Assembly: GCF_004361695.1 (NCBI RefSeq)
Contig: NZ_SNVW01000005.1
Coordinates: 1-64,000, forward strand
Length of the DNA: 64,000 nucleotides
Reading direction: 5' to 3'
Origin: Curtobacterium flaccumfaciens
GTDB lineage: Bacteria > Actinomycetota > Actinomycetes > Actinomycetales > Microbacteriaceae
In this document: positions 8,670 to 17,921 of the stretch, in pieces
Layout: each line of letters starts with the position of its first letter
How positions within the stretch are numbered: position 1 is the first letter of the stretch
Program-made: the position numbers and the translations under genes
Notes under the pieces: generated by a model
What the model was told of the DNA's origin: nothing
Databases searched by the model: none
What the model saw: the letters and a program-made list of their open reading frames with translations, nothing else

Positions 8670-8755
8670 GTCCCATCACCCCACCGAGCCGCCTTCCCAC
8701 GGAACGACCCGGTTCCCCGAGCCAGCACTCACGCGCCGGCCGAAGCGTTCTGACC

Positions 8756-9829
8756 TCAGTCGGTCAGGTACAGCTGCATGTCCTGCGAGACCGCCTTGGC
8801 GAACAGACGGAGCTTGGCGCGGGACTCCACACGGCTGACCGCCTGGCGGGTCGTGTGGACGATCTTCGAGATCTCGTCGAGCGTCATCGGCTTGTCGTCG
8901 TCGAGGCCGTAGCGCATGCGGATCACGTTCGCCTCATCGCTCGGGAGCTCGGCGACGATGGAGCGGATGTCGCGGTGCAGGAGCGTCGTCTCGGTGAGCT
9001 CGTTCGGGCTCGCGGCGTCCTCGTCCTCGATGAAGTCGCCCAGCTCGCTGTCGTCCGAGTCGCCGACCACGGTGTGGATCGAGACCGGCTCGTGCGAACG
9101 GCCCTTGAGGTCGACGAGCTCCTCGACGCTCATGCTCAGCTCGGCGGCGACCTCGTCGGGCATCGGCGCACGGCCGAGGTCGACGGTCAGGTCGCGCTCG
9201 GTGCGCGAGATCTTGTTGATCAGCTCGACGGTGTGGACCGGGATGCGGATCGTCCGGGCCTTGTCGGCGAGACCACGCGAGATCGCCTGGCGGATCCACC
9301 AGGTGGCGTAGGTCGAGAACTTGTAGCCCTGCGTGAAGTCGAACTTCTCGACCGCACGGACGAGGCCGAGGTTGCCCTCCTGGATGACGTCCATGAAGGG
9401 CAGGCCGCGCTGCGAGTAGCGCTTGGCGATGCTCACGACGAGACGCAGGTTCGACGTGATCATGCGCTCCTTGGCACGCTCACCGTCGCGGACGAGCCAG
9501 CGGAGTTCGCGCTGCAGGGTCTTCGCGAGGTCCTTCTCGGTGTTGAGCTTCTCTTCGGCGAAGAGCCCGACCTCGATGCGGCGGGCGATCTCGGCTTCTT
9601 CCTCAGCGGTGAGGAGCGAGAGACGGCCGATGTGGCGGAGGTAGTCGCCGACCTGGTCGACCGAGGCACCGCGGACGCCGGCGAGCTGCTCGTCGGCTTC
9701 GACCTCGGTGTCGAGCGTGGTGGTCTCGTTCGTGGCGGCGGAGGTCTTCGATGCTGCCGTCTTCTTGGTGGTCCGGCGCGCGGTGGTGCCAGTGGTCGTC
9801 GTCTTCGGTGCTGCGGTCGCGATCGTCAT
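8756..9829 (-). CDS. RNA polymerase sigma-70 factor (group 1/2, SigA/SigB type)
   Basis: 357 aa. A Thr/Ala/Lys-rich N-terminus (1-45) precedes region 1.2 (VGDYLRHIGRLSLLT), region 2 with DVIQEGNLGLVRAVEKFDF and FSTYATWWIRQAI, region 3, and region 4 with MTLDEISKIVHTTRQAVSRV. It is short for an actinobacterial primary sigma with a long 1.1 domain, so it may be a SigB/MysB-like group 2 factor; I cannot separate these without an alignment. ATG at 9829 has GGGAG five to six bases upstream in a good position; an in-frame upstream start exists but lacks one. Confidence 0.85.
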   Translation of the reverse strand: MTIATAAPKTTTTGTTARRTTKKTAASKTSAATNETTTLDTEVEADEQLAGVRGASVDQVGDYLRHIGRLSLLTAEEEAEIARRIEVGLFAEEKLNTEKDLAKTLQRELRWLVRDGERAKERMITSNLRLVVSIAKRYSQRGLPFMDVIQEGNLGLVRAVEKFDFTQGYKFSTYATWWIRQAISRGLADKARTIRIPVHTVELINKISRTERDLTVDLGRAPMPDEVAAELSMSVEELVDLKGRSHEPVSIHTVVGDSDDSELGDFIEDEDAASPNELTETTLLHRDIRSIVAELPSDEANVIRMRYGLDDDKPMTLDEISKIVHTTRQAVSRVESRAKLRLFAKAVSQDMQLYLTD

Positions 9830-10106
9830 GATGACTCTCCCTGCGTTCGACGGTGTTGGCCTCGGTGGGGTGATCACGAGTAAAGCGGTCACGAGGTGTA
9901 CCCCACAAACCGATCCGATCGATTCTCAGGCATCTCCGTGCTTCACCATCGGAACCGTCCCCCACGGGGTACGCCACAACGACAGTCTGGTCCCCCATCC
10001 GGCCGGAGATCAAGCCGGATTCGCCGTGTTTCCGGCGTTGCTCTCGTGTTTCGGCAGCGTTTCCGAACCTGTACCCCGCACGCTTGCGTCCTCTGGACAC
10101 GAGAAC
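9830..10106. other. Long sigma-factor upstream region
   Basis: Just under 280 bases without a supportable gene. It is comparatively AT-rich near 9880-9960 and contains GGGGTACG-like pieces that recur in the hairpin at 10107-10150. It presumably holds the sigma-factor promoter and leader. Confidence 0.35.
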
Positions 10107-10150
10107 GGGGTACGGCGGCCCGGATCGGTGTGATCCGGTCGCCGTACCCC
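10107..10150 (-). terminator. Terminator of the small-ORF group
   Basis: GGGGTACGGCG (10107-10117) pairs with CGCCGTACCCC (10140-10150), enclosing a CGGATC/GATCCG inner stem. It lies 20 bases past the stop of the small ORF at 10171. Confidence 0.6.
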
Positions 10151-10170
10151 GAAAGTGGAACGGGTGGGGG

Positions 10171-10365
10171 TCACCAGGAGGGCTCGAGCCACCCTTCGCG
10201 GCGCTTCGAGACCTCGAGATCGGCGTCGCGGTCGAACTCGTCGTACTCGCTCTCGATGTCGCCGACCAGGCTCCGGCCGGTGAAGACGGTGCCGCGGCCG
10301 GTACCGACGGCGCTCCCGCCGCTGACGACGGCGCTCCGGCCGGCGAGGATCTGCGTGATGGACAT
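10171..10365 (-). CDS. Hypothetical small protein
   Basis: 64 aa from ATG at 10365 (a GTG at 10380 would add five residues). No recognised domain. The C-terminal half is acidic then ends in EGWLEPSW, unlike random antisense translation, and a terminator follows. No good ribosome-binding site. It could be spurious. Confidence 0.4.
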   Translation of the reverse strand: MSITQILAGRSAVVSGGSAVGTGRGTVFTGRSLVGDIESEYDEFDRDADLEVSKRREGWLEPSW

Positions 10366-10428
10366 GCGGACGATCGTCACCCCGCGACGCGTCGTCCGGG
10401 TGAACGGCCGGTGACGAGCCCCGGACGG

Positions 10429-10596
10429 TCAGACGTCGATGTCGTCCTCGTCGCCGTCCGACCACACGGCGTCGTCGCGGGCGGCGTCGGCGATCACCGG
10501 GTGCCCGAAGGCGTCGTCGGCGTCGAGGTCGTCGACCGGCCCGGCGGGATCCGTCGCGGCAGGATCCATCGCGGCAGGGTCGTGTGCGGCGCGCAT
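10429..10596 (-). CDS. Hypothetical acidic small protein
   Basis: 55 aa from ATG at 10596 (GTG at 10611 is an alternative). Composition is strongly Asp/Ala-rich, ending SDGDEDDIDV. No domain recognised and no clear ribosome-binding site; listed because strand and spacing fit its neighbours. Confidence 0.35.
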   Translation of the reverse strand: MRAAHDPAAMDPAATDPAGPVDDLDADDAFGHPVIADAARDDAVWSDGDEDDIDV

Positions 10597-10665
10597 GAGC
10601 GCCAGGGTCACACCGCGCAGTGAACGCCGGGTGAACCCTCGACGGGTGGACCCTGCCCGGCGGCG

Positions 10666-10869
10666 CTACTCGGCCGAGGCCGGTGCCGGCGCGGGGACGC
10701 CGTGCTCACGCTCGAACCGGGCGCGCTCTTCCGCCTCGACCTTGGCGTACACGGCACGCTCGGTGCGGTCGGCCCGCATGATGGCACGCATCACGAACCA
10801 GAAGATGAGGCCGACGACGACGGTCGGCGTCAGGGCGAAGATGATCCCGGTCACGACTCCATGCGGCAC
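10666..10869 (-). CDS. Small single-TM protein
   Basis: 67 aa. One strong membrane helix (about residues 7-30, GIIFALTPTVVVGLIFWFVM) is followed by a charged amphipathic segment and an APAPAS tail. It lies 28 bases downstream of lysS on the same strand. The GTG start is the only good option. Function unknown. Confidence 0.6.
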   Translation of the reverse strand: MPHGVVTGIIFALTPTVVVGLIFWFVMRAIMRADRTERAVYAKVEAEERARFEREHGVPAPAPASAE

Positions 10870-10897
10870 CCGAGCATGGTACCTCGCCCGGCTGGGG

Positions 10898-12400
10898 TCA
10901 CTTCACGAGCGGGAACAGGATCGTCTCGCGGATGCCGAGCCCGGTGATCGCCATGAGCAGGCGGTCGATGCCCATGCCCATGCCACCCGACGGCGGCATC
11001 GCGTGCTCGAGCGCCCGCAGGAACTCCTCGTCGACGCGCATCGCCTCCGGGTCGCCCCCGGCCGCCAGCCGCGCCTGGTCGACGAAGCGCTCACGCTGCA
11101 CGACCGGGTCGACGAGTTCGGAGTACGCCGTCGCGAGCTCGAAGCCGCGGACGTAGAGGTCCCACTTCTCGACGATGCCCGGACGGGTGCGGTGCTCGCG
11201 GGTGAGCGGGGAGGTGTCGACCGGGAAGTTCATCACGAACGTCGGGCGGTCGAGCGAGTCGATGACGAAGTGCTCCCACAGTTCTTCGACGTACTTGCCG
11301 TGGGTGGCGTGCGCGACCTCGACGCCCTCGGCCGCGGCGAGCGCCTGCAGCTCGGACAGTGGCGTCTCCGGGGTGATCTCGCGACCAGCGGCCGAGGACA
11401 GCGAGCCGTACATGTCGATGCGCGGCCACTCGCCGCCGAGGTCGTACGCGCTGCCGTCGGCCAGGGTGACCTCGAGCGGCCCGCCGGTCACCGCACGAGC
11501 CGCGTTCTGCACGAGCTCCTGGGTGAGGTCGGCCATCTGCTCGTAGTTGCCGTACGCCTGGTACGCCTCGAGCATCGCGAACTCCGGCGAGTGCGTCGAG
11601 TCGGCGCCCTCGTTGCGGAAGTTCCGGTTCACCTCGAACACCCGGTCGATGCCGCCGACGACGGCGCGCTTCAGGAAGAGCTCCGGGGCGATGCGCAGGT
11701 ACAGGTCGGTGTCGAAGGCGTTCGAGTGGGTGACGAACGGGCGCGCCGAGGCCCCGCCGTGCTGGGTCTGCAGCATCGGCGTCTCGACCTCGAGGTACTC
11801 GTGTCCGGCGAACGTCTCGCGGAGCGACGCCATCACGGCGGCACGGGCGCGGACGGTGGCCCGCGCGTCCTCGCGCACGATGAGGTCGAGGTAGCGCTGG
11901 CGGACCCGCGTCTCCTCGTTGAGCTCGTTGTGCAGGTTCGGGAGCGGCAGGATCGCCTTCGCCGCGATGGCCCACTCGTCGACCATGATCGACAGCTCGC
12001 CGCGGCGCGAGGAGATCACCCGGCCGTGCACGAACACGTGGTCACCGAGGTCGACGAACTCCTTCCAGCGCGCGAGGGACTCGTCGCCCACCTCGGCGAG
12101 GGACACCATCGCCTGCACACGGGAGCCGTCGCCGGACTGCAGGGTCGCGAAGCAGAGCTTGCCCGTGTTGCGCGAGAACACGATGCGTCCGGCGACGCCG
12201 ACGACGTCCTGGGTCTCCTCGCCGGTCTCGAGGTGCGCGTACTGCGCCCGGACGGCCGGGATCGTCGTGGTGATCGGGAGCTCGGCCGGGTAGGCCTCGA
12301 TGCCCGACTCGAGGAGCTTCGCCCGCTTGTCGAGCCGGACCTGGCGCTGCTCGCTGGTCTCCTCGGCTGACAGGACGTCTGCGGCGGTCTCTTCGCTCAT
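10898..12400 (-). CDS. lysS: Lysyl-tRNA synthetase, class II
   Basis: 500 aa. An N-terminal OB-fold anticodon-binding domain (about 60-160) is followed by the class II catalytic core: motif 2 region [11 protein letters not shown] and motif 3 [11 protein letters not shown] near the C-terminus. It charges tRNA-Lys with lysine in the cytoplasm. ATG at 12400; a TAGCAT sequence about 40 bases upstream could be its -10 box. A long gene-free region lies upstream. Confidence 0.97.
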   Translation of the reverse strand: MSEETAADVLSAEETSEQRQVRLDKRAKLLESGIEAYPAELPITTTIPAVRAQYAHLETGEETQDVVGVAGRIVFSRNTGKLCFATLQSGDGSRVQAMVSLAEVGDESLARWKEFVDLGDHVFVHGRVISSRRGELSIMVDEWAIAAKAILPLPNLHNELNEETRVRQRYLDLIVREDARATVRARAAVMASLRETFAGHEYLEVETPMLQTQHGGASARPFVTHSNAFDTDLYLRIAPELFLKRAVVGGIDRVFEVNRNFRNEGADSTHSPEFAMLEAYQAYGNYEQMADLTQELVQNAARAVTGGPLEVTLADGSAYDLGGEWPRIDMYGSLSSAAGREITPETPLSELQALAAAEGVEVAHATHGKYVEELWEHFVIDSLDRPTFVMNFPVDTSPLTREHRTRPGIVEKWDLYVRGFELATAYSELVDPVVQRERFVDQARLAAGGDPEAMRVDEEFLRALEHAMPPSGGMGMGIDRLLMAITGLGIRETILFPLVK

Positions 12401-12911
12401 GCTGGTGCGGCTCCGATGGTCGTGGGGGTCGCGTCGATGCTACCCGCGCGCGGGGTCGGACCCGGAATCGAGAGGGATCTCGCGACGCGCCGGCAGGTGG
12501 TCCGACGAGTGAACAACTAGCACGCAACTCGCCGAACTGTGGATCGGCAACCGGGGGTGCGACGGCGGCGTTTCGGTAGCCGTCACGACTACTCCCTGGG
12601 AGTGCTTACCCGCGGCCCCCAGCGGTCGGTCGCGATGGGAATCGAACGCAGTCCGGAGGACTGCGATCCGACGCCGGTGTTCAGGCGTGTAGTCGCGGTG
12701 CATAGGAAATGAGGTGAAGCTCTTATGCCTTTTTGTGATGCTCGTTCTGGCACCGGCGCCCCTCGGCGCTGTGAATACGCACTCGGTTCTGACCACGATG
12801 CTCGATCTGGTCGCTTCTGTCGTCGAGCCGACCATCGCACTTGACCGTCGTCGCCAGCTGACTCGAATGACGATGAGCACCGCCCCGCAGCAAGTGGACG
12901 CCCCAACCGAG
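12401..12911. other. Gene-free region upstream of lysS
   Basis: Just over 500 bases with no supportable gene in any frame and visibly lower GC than its surroundings (especially 12690-12860). It contains the hairpins GCAGTCC-gga-GGACTGC (12648-12664) and GCGCC/GGCGC around 12755-12768. Open frames crossing it have compositions unlike real proteins. It may be a decayed gene or long lysS leader. Confidence 0.4.
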
Positions 12912-13373
12912 TCAGGAAGAACGCGGAGCGTCTCCAATCCGTCGACGAACGGAGCCCGGCGCGGGCCGCCCCTGGGCGCGGAGCACCAGGAGCGTCACCG
13001 ACGAGCCGGCGTAGGCGGCCGCGATGAGGACGGACGTCACGAGTCCACCGACGTCGACCGCCGAGGTGGTCAGCCCGCGCGCGACGACCGCGTCGGCGAG
13101 GAAGTACGCGGCGAGCAGGAACCCCACCACCGGGCCGGCGGTCATCCGCCACCACGGACGGGGCGGCTCGACGGGTTCGTCCGGCCCCCGGAACACGCGC
13201 ACGCCGACGACGACGATCGCCAGGGACCACAGGGCGCCGATGAACGGGACGAGCGCACCGGGGACGCCGAGCGCGGCGAGCAGCAGCATGCCGAGCACCT
13301 CGATGACGACGGCACCGACGACGTAGCCGACCTTCGCCTGCGCGCCGAGGATCCGGAACGGCTCCGTCCTCAC
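12912..13373 (-). CDS. Four-TM membrane protein
   Basis: 153 aa with four hydrophobic segments. A short cytoplasmic N-terminus precedes TM1 (about residue 15) and a basic C-terminal tail follows. GTG overlaps the stop of the DUF2520 gene (GTGA), so it is the last member of a leftward operon. No family recognised. Confidence 0.65.
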   Translation of the reverse strand: MRTEPFRILGAQAKVGYVVGAVVIEVLGMLLLAALGVPGALVPFIGALWSLAIVVVGVRVFRGPDEPVEPPRPWWRMTAGPVVGFLLAAYFLADAVVARGLTTSAVDVGGLVTSVLIAAAYAGSSVTLLVLRAQGRPAPGSVRRRIGDAPRSS

Positions 13374-14062
13374 AGCGTCGCCTGCCCGTCGGCGGCGGCC
13401 AGGGCGTTCTCGACCGCCGAGCGCACCAGTGCGCCGAGGACACGGCCGGGGTGCTCCACCCCGATGCCCTCGAGCGTCCCCGCGGACTGGTCGACGATCG
13501 CCGTCGAGAAGCTCACCGCGGCACGGACGGCGTCGGCGTACGCGGGTCGGTCCTGCTCGGTCACGACGAAGGGCTCGGCCCCCATCTCGACGACGAGCGC
13601 CTGCGCGATCGGCAGCACGGGCGACGGCGCGGTCACGGCGCAGTAGGCGTCGCGGAGTCGGGCGAGGTCGACGCTCGTGCCCGTGAAGGCCATCGCCGGG
13701 TGGATCGCGAGCGGGATCGCACCGGCTGCCATGGCCGGGGCGAGGATCCCGACGCCGTGGTCCGGGCTGGTGTGCACGACGAGCTGTCCGGGCTGCCAGA
13801 TGCCCGCTTCTGCGAGCCCCTGGACCAGGCCGGCGAGCTGGTCGTCCGGCACGGCGAGGAGCACGAGCTCGCTCCGCTCGACGAGGTCCGGGGTGGCGAG
13901 GACGGGGGCACCGGGCAGCATCGCCTCGGCGCGGTCGCGGCCCTCGTCGGACACGGCGGTCACCCCGACCACGGCGTGCTCCGCGTTCGCCAGGGCGGCG
14001 CCGAGCACGGGTCCGACACGTCCGGCGCCGACCACGCCGACACCCAGCCGTCCGGCCCTCAC
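13370..14062 (-). CDS. Rossmann-like / DUF2520 oxidoreductase-like protein
   Basis: 230 aa. An N-terminal dinucleotide-binding motif GVVGAGRVG (about 8-16) is followed by VLLAVPDDQL, then a C-terminal helical domain containing PAMAFTG, the typical arrangement of the Rossmann-like plus DUF2520 family found next to pantothenate or folate genes in actinobacteria. Probably NADP-dependent; substrate unknown. Coupled by GTGA overlaps on both sides. Confidence 0.75.
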   Translation of the reverse strand: MRAGRLGVGVVGAGRVGPVLGAALANAEHAVVGVTAVSDEGRDRAEAMLPGAPVLATPDLVERSELVLLAVPDDQLAGLVQGLAEAGIWQPGQLVVHTSPDHGVGILAPAMAAGAIPLAIHPAMAFTGTSVDLARLRDAYCAVTAPSPVLPIAQALVVEMGAEPFVVTEQDRPAYADAVRAAVSFSTAIVDQSAGTLEGIGVEHPGRVLGALVRSAVENALAAADGQATL

Positions 14063-15882
14063 CGCGCGGCTCCCGGTGGCGGGACGGCACCCCAGGGCGA
14101 GTCGGGAGGCACGGTGCCGGTCGACGGGGTCGGCTCGGCTCCGCGCGTCGCCGGGTCGGCCCCGGTGGGGGCGGTCGTGCCGGTCGGCGCGGAACCGGCG
14201 GGGGCGGTGGACGCGGCGTCCTGCGGGACCGCGGCGTGCGCGCCGGGCCGCTGCCGGGCCTCCCGTTCGCGCCACCGGTGGGACGTGTCGGCCGCAGCGG
14301 CCTCGACGGCGCGCTCCGCGGTCTCCGCCCACAGACGCTGCGCGTCCCGCGCGTCCAGCGCACCGACGCTGGCGGACACCGGACCCTGGACCGTCTGCAC
14401 GTGCACCGAGGCCAGCCGGAGCGCACGCTCGAGCGGCCCCTGGGACACCTTGATGCTCTGCACGCGGGGCAGCGGGACGATGACGAGCGACCGCCAGACG
14501 GCACCGAGCCGGAGCAGCACCGCACCCGGCACGAAGCGGTAGCCGTTGCGGCGGAAGGCGAACGGTCGGAGCCACGCACCGCGGCGCGGGGAGTGCACGA
14601 AGCCGCCCCGGTCACCCGTCGTCGTGAGGCTCTCGTCGACGACGTTCACCGCTTCGGAGGAGCCCTCGCGGAGCTCTTCCTGCGACGCCGACGCCCCCAT
14701 CACCGCGGTGCCGACGAGCCCGGGCAGGATGATGTCGAGGACCTCGCGGACGTCCGTCGCGGTGCCGACCGGCAGCACGATCGACGACACCTGCTGGTTG
14801 TTCGAGGCACCGTTGCCGGCGTTCGTCGCACGGTTGATGCGCACGTCCCACCAGCCGAACGGCCGCCAGAGCAGCGGCTGCGCGACGCTCACGGCGTGGA
14901 TGCGACCGGGCGGGAGCGTCTCGTTCGAGGTGGACACCAGGCCGAAGCCGATCCGGATGCCGTCCCGGGTCTCGGCGATCGTGTACTGCAGCGAGCGCGA
15001 GAACTTCCGCACGTAGTACCCGCCGGCACCGATCACGGCCGGGAACAGGCCGAAGAGGATCCCGTACTCGCCGGTGAGCGAGACGCTGACGATCATCGCC
15101 GCGACGGCCAGCAGGATGAAGATCGTCGTGCCGGAGAGCAGCATCGACGCGATCAGCCGCCCCGGGTGCACCTTCACGATGCGGGTCGCGTGCACGGCGG
15201 ACGGGTCGAGCTCGGGGGCGAAGACCTGGTCGACCCGGTCCTGCAACCGGCCGTTCGAGGCGCGCGCGGGCCCGTGGCCGGTGTCGGCCTCGTCCTCCTT
15301 CGCGCCGGAGGCGAGCACGAGGATCCGCTGCCGCAGGTCGTCGGCCGCCGTCGTGCCGAGGTACGCGAGCTGCACGTTCGCGTCGTTGCCGGCCTGGGCG
15401 ATCTCGAGCTTCGCGGTGCCGAAGATCCGCGGGACCAGCGGGCGCGAGATGTTGATGCCCTGGATGCGGTCCAGCCGGGCCTTGCGGTTCGTGCGGAACA
15501 GCACGCCCGAGCGGACCTCGACGATCTCGCCCGTGACGCGGAACTCGTGCATCCGCCACGACAGGTAGAACAGGCCGATCAGCACGACGAGCAGCACGAC
15601 GATGCCGAGCAGGACCCAGCCGACCACGCCGTGCTCGTACACGTAGCGCACCGGGTCGCCGTCGTCCTCGGGGCCGCTGCCCGGGATGAAGAACTCGACG
15701 AGCTGGTCCCGCAGGCTGTTGAGCACGTACCCGAGGATCACGATGAGGAAGATGCCGCCCTTGAGCAGCGGTGTCAGCGGGTGCAGCCGGTGCCACTCGC
15801 CGTCGGTGAGCGGCGCGGCGGCGGCGGCGTTGCCCCGCGCGGACGGCGGCGTGGGCGGCGGCGGACCGGGTCGGAACGTCAC
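14059..15882 (-). CDS. PH (bPH2/YdbT-like) domain membrane protein
   Basis: 607 aa. After a proline-rich start come two TM helices (about 40-105), a PH-like domain with RLDRIQGINISRPL, a second TM pair (about 215-265), further PH-like repeats (RIHAVSVAQPLLWRPFG; LPRVQSIKVSQGPLERAL) and a long Pro/Ala/Thr-rich tail of about 80 residues. The arrangement matches the YdbS/YdbT pair of bacterial PH proteins; function is uncertain, with links to membrane stress suggested for homologues. Its partner YdbS-like gene lies 8 bases upstream. Confidence 0.75.
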   Translation of the reverse strand: MTFRPGPPPPTPPSARGNAAAAAPLTDGEWHRLHPLTPLLKGGIFLIVILGYVLNSLRDQLVEFFIPGSGPEDDGDPVRYVYEHGVVGWVLLGIVVLLVVLIGLFYLSWRMHEFRVTGEIVEVRSGVLFRTNRKARLDRIQGINISRPLVPRIFGTAKLEIAQAGNDANVQLAYLGTTAADDLRQRILVLASGAKEDEADTGHGPARASNGRLQDRVDQVFAPELDPSAVHATRIVKVHPGRLIASMLLSGTTIFILLAVAAMIVSVSLTGEYGILFGLFPAVIGAGGYYVRKFSRSLQYTIAETRDGIRIGFGLVSTSNETLPPGRIHAVSVAQPLLWRPFGWWDVRINRATNAGNGASNNQQVSSIVLPVGTATDVREVLDIILPGLVGTAVMGASASQEELREGSSEAVNVVDESLTTTGDRGGFVHSPRRGAWLRPFAFRRNGYRFVPGAVLLRLGAVWRSLVIVPLPRVQSIKVSQGPLERALRLASVHVQTVQGPVSASVGALDARDAQRLWAETAERAVEAAAADTSHRWREREARQRPGAHAAVPQDAASTAPAGSAPTGTTAPTGADPATRGAEPTPSTGTVPPDSPWGAVPPPGAAR

Positions 15883-15890
15883 GTCGACCC

Positions 15891-16412
15891 CTACAGCCCG
15901 GCCCGGCGGGACTCGGCGAGCTCGACGAGTCGATCGCGCAGCTCGTCGGCGTCGGTGAAGGGGATGCCCGGGATCCGGACGTTCGTCGACGCGGCGGCCG
16001 TCACGAACTTCAGCTCGCTCATGCCGAGCACGCGGTCGAGCGGTCCGCGGTTGACGTCCACGAGCTGCATGCGGCCGTACGGCACGGCCGTGAAGCGCTG
16101 CCACATCAGGCCGCGCCGGAGCACGAGGTCGTCGTCGCGGAGCGCGTACCCGATCGCCCGGACACGGCGCGGGGTGAGGGCGGCGGTGACGGCCGCGATC
16201 ACGAACACGACGATCGCGATCGACAGCCAGACGGTGCCGGCCGTGCGTTCGAAGCCGCCGTTCACGACCCCGATGAGGACGCAACCGGCGGTGACGACGA
16301 GGCCGATGACCGCGGTGGTGATGAGCTCGGTCCAGACGAGCTTCGGCGACACCCGCGTCCAGGTGGTCCCGGTCAGGCCGAGGCCCGGCTCGTCGAGTCG
16401 TTCACGCGGCAT
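15891..16412 (-). CDS. PH (bPH2/YdbS-like) domain membrane protein
   Basis: 173 aa. Two TM helices (about 30-75) precede a PH-like domain with YGRMQLVDVNRGPLDRVLG, the hallmark of YdbS-type proteins. Upstream partner of the larger YdbT-like gene. ATG at 16412. Confidence 0.75.
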   Translation of the reverse strand: MPRERLDEPGLGLTGTTWTRVSPKLVWTELITTAVIGLVVTAGCVLIGVVNGGFERTAGTVWLSIAIVVFVIAAVTAALTPRRVRAIGYALRDDDLVLRRGLMWQRFTAVPYGRMQLVDVNRGPLDRVLGMSELKFVTAAASTNVRIPGIPFTDADELRDRLVELAESRRAGL

Positions 16413-16450
16413 CGCGGGTCTCCTGCGGTCTGGTCGGACGACGCACCGGG

Positions 16451-16942
16451 TCAGTGCGCCTGCGTCGTGCCACCCCGGGGGAGGTCGTCGTCGTCATCGT
16501 CACCGGGCGGTGCGATGCACATCCGCTCCGCCACGATGGCGCACACCGTCAGCACGAGCCCACCCCCGACCGCCACGGCGTTCGGCAGGACCGAGCCTAG
16601 CGAAGGGAACGCCGAGCGGGTCAGGAGGTACACGAGGAGCCCGACGGCGAACCCTCCGAACAGTGCTCCGGCGATGCTCGACGCCTTCGCGAGCACGACG
16701 ACGCGGATCGCGTAGAGCGGGTCCACCGGACGCTGTCGGGTCGCGCCGTCGCGGGCGTGCCGGCGGACCGGGCGCGCCATCAGGACGACGGCGATGCCGA
16801 TCAGGGCGAGGGTGACGCCGAGGGGCGTCGCGAGGAACAGCGTGGGCGCCTGGCGCGAGGCCAGGACGGCGTCGAGCGCGAAGCCGGCCACGGCCGCGAC
16901 GACGGCGACGCTGATGAGGGTGGAGGCGCGGGTCGGCTTCAC
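16451..16942 (-). CDS. DUF3180 family membrane protein
   Basis: 163 aa, four TM helices, with an internal segment DPLYAIRVVVLAKASS typical of actinobacterial DUF3180 proteins, which sit directly after folK. The C-terminus has a run of five Asp. GTG overlaps the folK stop. Function unknown. Confidence 0.75.
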   Translation of the reverse strand: MKPTRASTLISVAVVAAVAGFALDAVLASRQAPTLFLATPLGVTLALIGIAVVLMARPVRRHARDGATRQRPVDPLYAIRVVVLAKASSIAGALFGGFAVGLLVYLLTRSAFPSLGSVLPNAVAVGGGLVLTVCAIVAERMCIAPPGDDDDDDLPRGGTTQAH

Positions 16943-17526
16943 GGGCGGGCCTGCGTCCGGTCGGCGGGCGTCGCGGTTGCGGCGGGCGCGGCCGGCGCGG
17001 GCCTGGAGGCGCGGGTCGGCTCCTCGAAGAGGCGCGGCTCGTCGACGCGCTCGGTGTCGTCCCCCACCGCGGCGAGCAGGTCGGCCACCGGTCCGGCGCC
17101 GGGCAGCACGGCGTCCGGGTCGGCGTCGAGCCACGGCGCCAGCACGAAGGCCCGCTCCCCGGCGCGCGGGTGCGGGACCGTCAGGGTGTCGGTGTCGAGG
17201 GTCAGCTCGTCGAACGCGACCAGGTCGAGGTCGAGCGTCCGGTCGCCCCAGCGCACCTCGCGGGTGCGGCCGTGCGTGTCCTCGATGCCGTGCAGGGCGT
17301 CCAGGAGCTCCTGCGGCTCGAGCTCGGTGTCGACCACCACGACGGCGTTCCGGTAGCGCGGCTTCGTCGTGTCGGGGCCGTCGAGGGTGACGGCGATCGA
17401 CTCGACCTCGCGGCTGGACGCCACCGGACGGACCCCCGGCAGCGCGGCGATCGCGGACGCCGCGGCGCGGAGCGTGCTGCCCCGGTCGCCGAGGTTGGCG
17501 CCGAGGGCGACGACGGCGCGGCTCAC
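16939..17526 (-). CDS. folK: 2-amino-4-hydroxy-6-hydroxymethyldihydropteridine diphosphokinase
   Basis: 195 aa. HPPK transfers pyrophosphate from ATP to 6-hydroxymethyl-dihydropterin. The N-terminal VALGANLGDR and the signature GDRTLDLDLVAFDE are intact. The C-terminal 35 residues are a Pro/Ala-rich extension that includes a copy of the dispersed GCCTGGAGGC motif. GTG start overlaps the folB stop. Confidence 0.93.
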   Translation of the reverse strand: MSRAVVALGANLGDRGSTLRAAASAIAALPGVRPVASSREVESIAVTLDGPDTTKPRYRNAVVVVDTELEPQELLDALHGIEDTHGRTREVRWGDRTLDLDLVAFDELTLDTDTLTVPHPRAGERAFVLAPWLDADPDAVLPGAGPVADLLAAVGDDTERVDEPRLFEEPTRASRPAPAAPAATATPADRTQARP

Positions 17527-17921
17527 TCTTCCTCCTCCGCGCCGTCGGCGGGCAGGGAGCCCCCGCGGGTGCGTCGGACGGTGATCGAGACGTCGGTGAA
17601 CGGCACCGTGATCGGCGCCTGCGGCTTGTGCACCGTGACCTCGGTCGCCAGGGCCGCACGGTGCGTGAGCACGGCGGCTGCGATGCGCTCGGCCAGGGTC
17701 TCGATGAGGTCCACCGGGTCGCGCTCGATCTCGGCCACGACCTGCTCGGCGAGCACGCCGTAGTGCACCGTGGCGTCGAGGTCGTCGGAGCCGGACGCCG
17801 CGCGGGCGTCGACCTCCACCGCGACGTCGACGACGAAGTCCTGGCCGTCGGCGCGCTCGTGGTCGAACACGCCGTGGTGTCCCCGGGCACGGACCCCGGT
17901 CAGTCGGATGGTGTCCCTCAC
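17523..17921 (-). CDS. folB: Dihydroneopterin aldolase
   Basis: 132 aa. FolB cleaves dihydroneopterin to 6-hydroxymethyl-dihydropterin and glycolaldehyde. GVRARGHHGVFDHE near the N-terminus and the late TVHKPQAPI with its catalytic lysine match the family. The C-terminus is a short acidic tail. Starts with GTG overlapping the folP stop. Confidence 0.92.
   Translation of the reverse strand: MRDTIRLTGVRARGHHGVFDHERADGQDFVVDVAVEVDARAASGSDDLDATVHYGVLAEQVVAEIERDPVDLIETLAERIAAAVLTHRAALATEVTVHKPQAPITVPFTDVSITVRRTRGGSLPADGAEEEE

Noticed and set aside
12630..12664. tRNA T-arm-like text (GTTCGATTCCCATC on the minus strand)
   Set aside because: No acceptor, D or anticodon arms can be folded around it.
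12714..13646. Plus-strand frame beginning MKLLCLFVMLVLAPAP, resembling a signal peptide
   Set aside because: Only the first 20 residues look protein-like; the rest is antisense to the four-TM and DUF2520 genes and is low-complexity. No ribosome-binding evidence beyond a weak GAGG.
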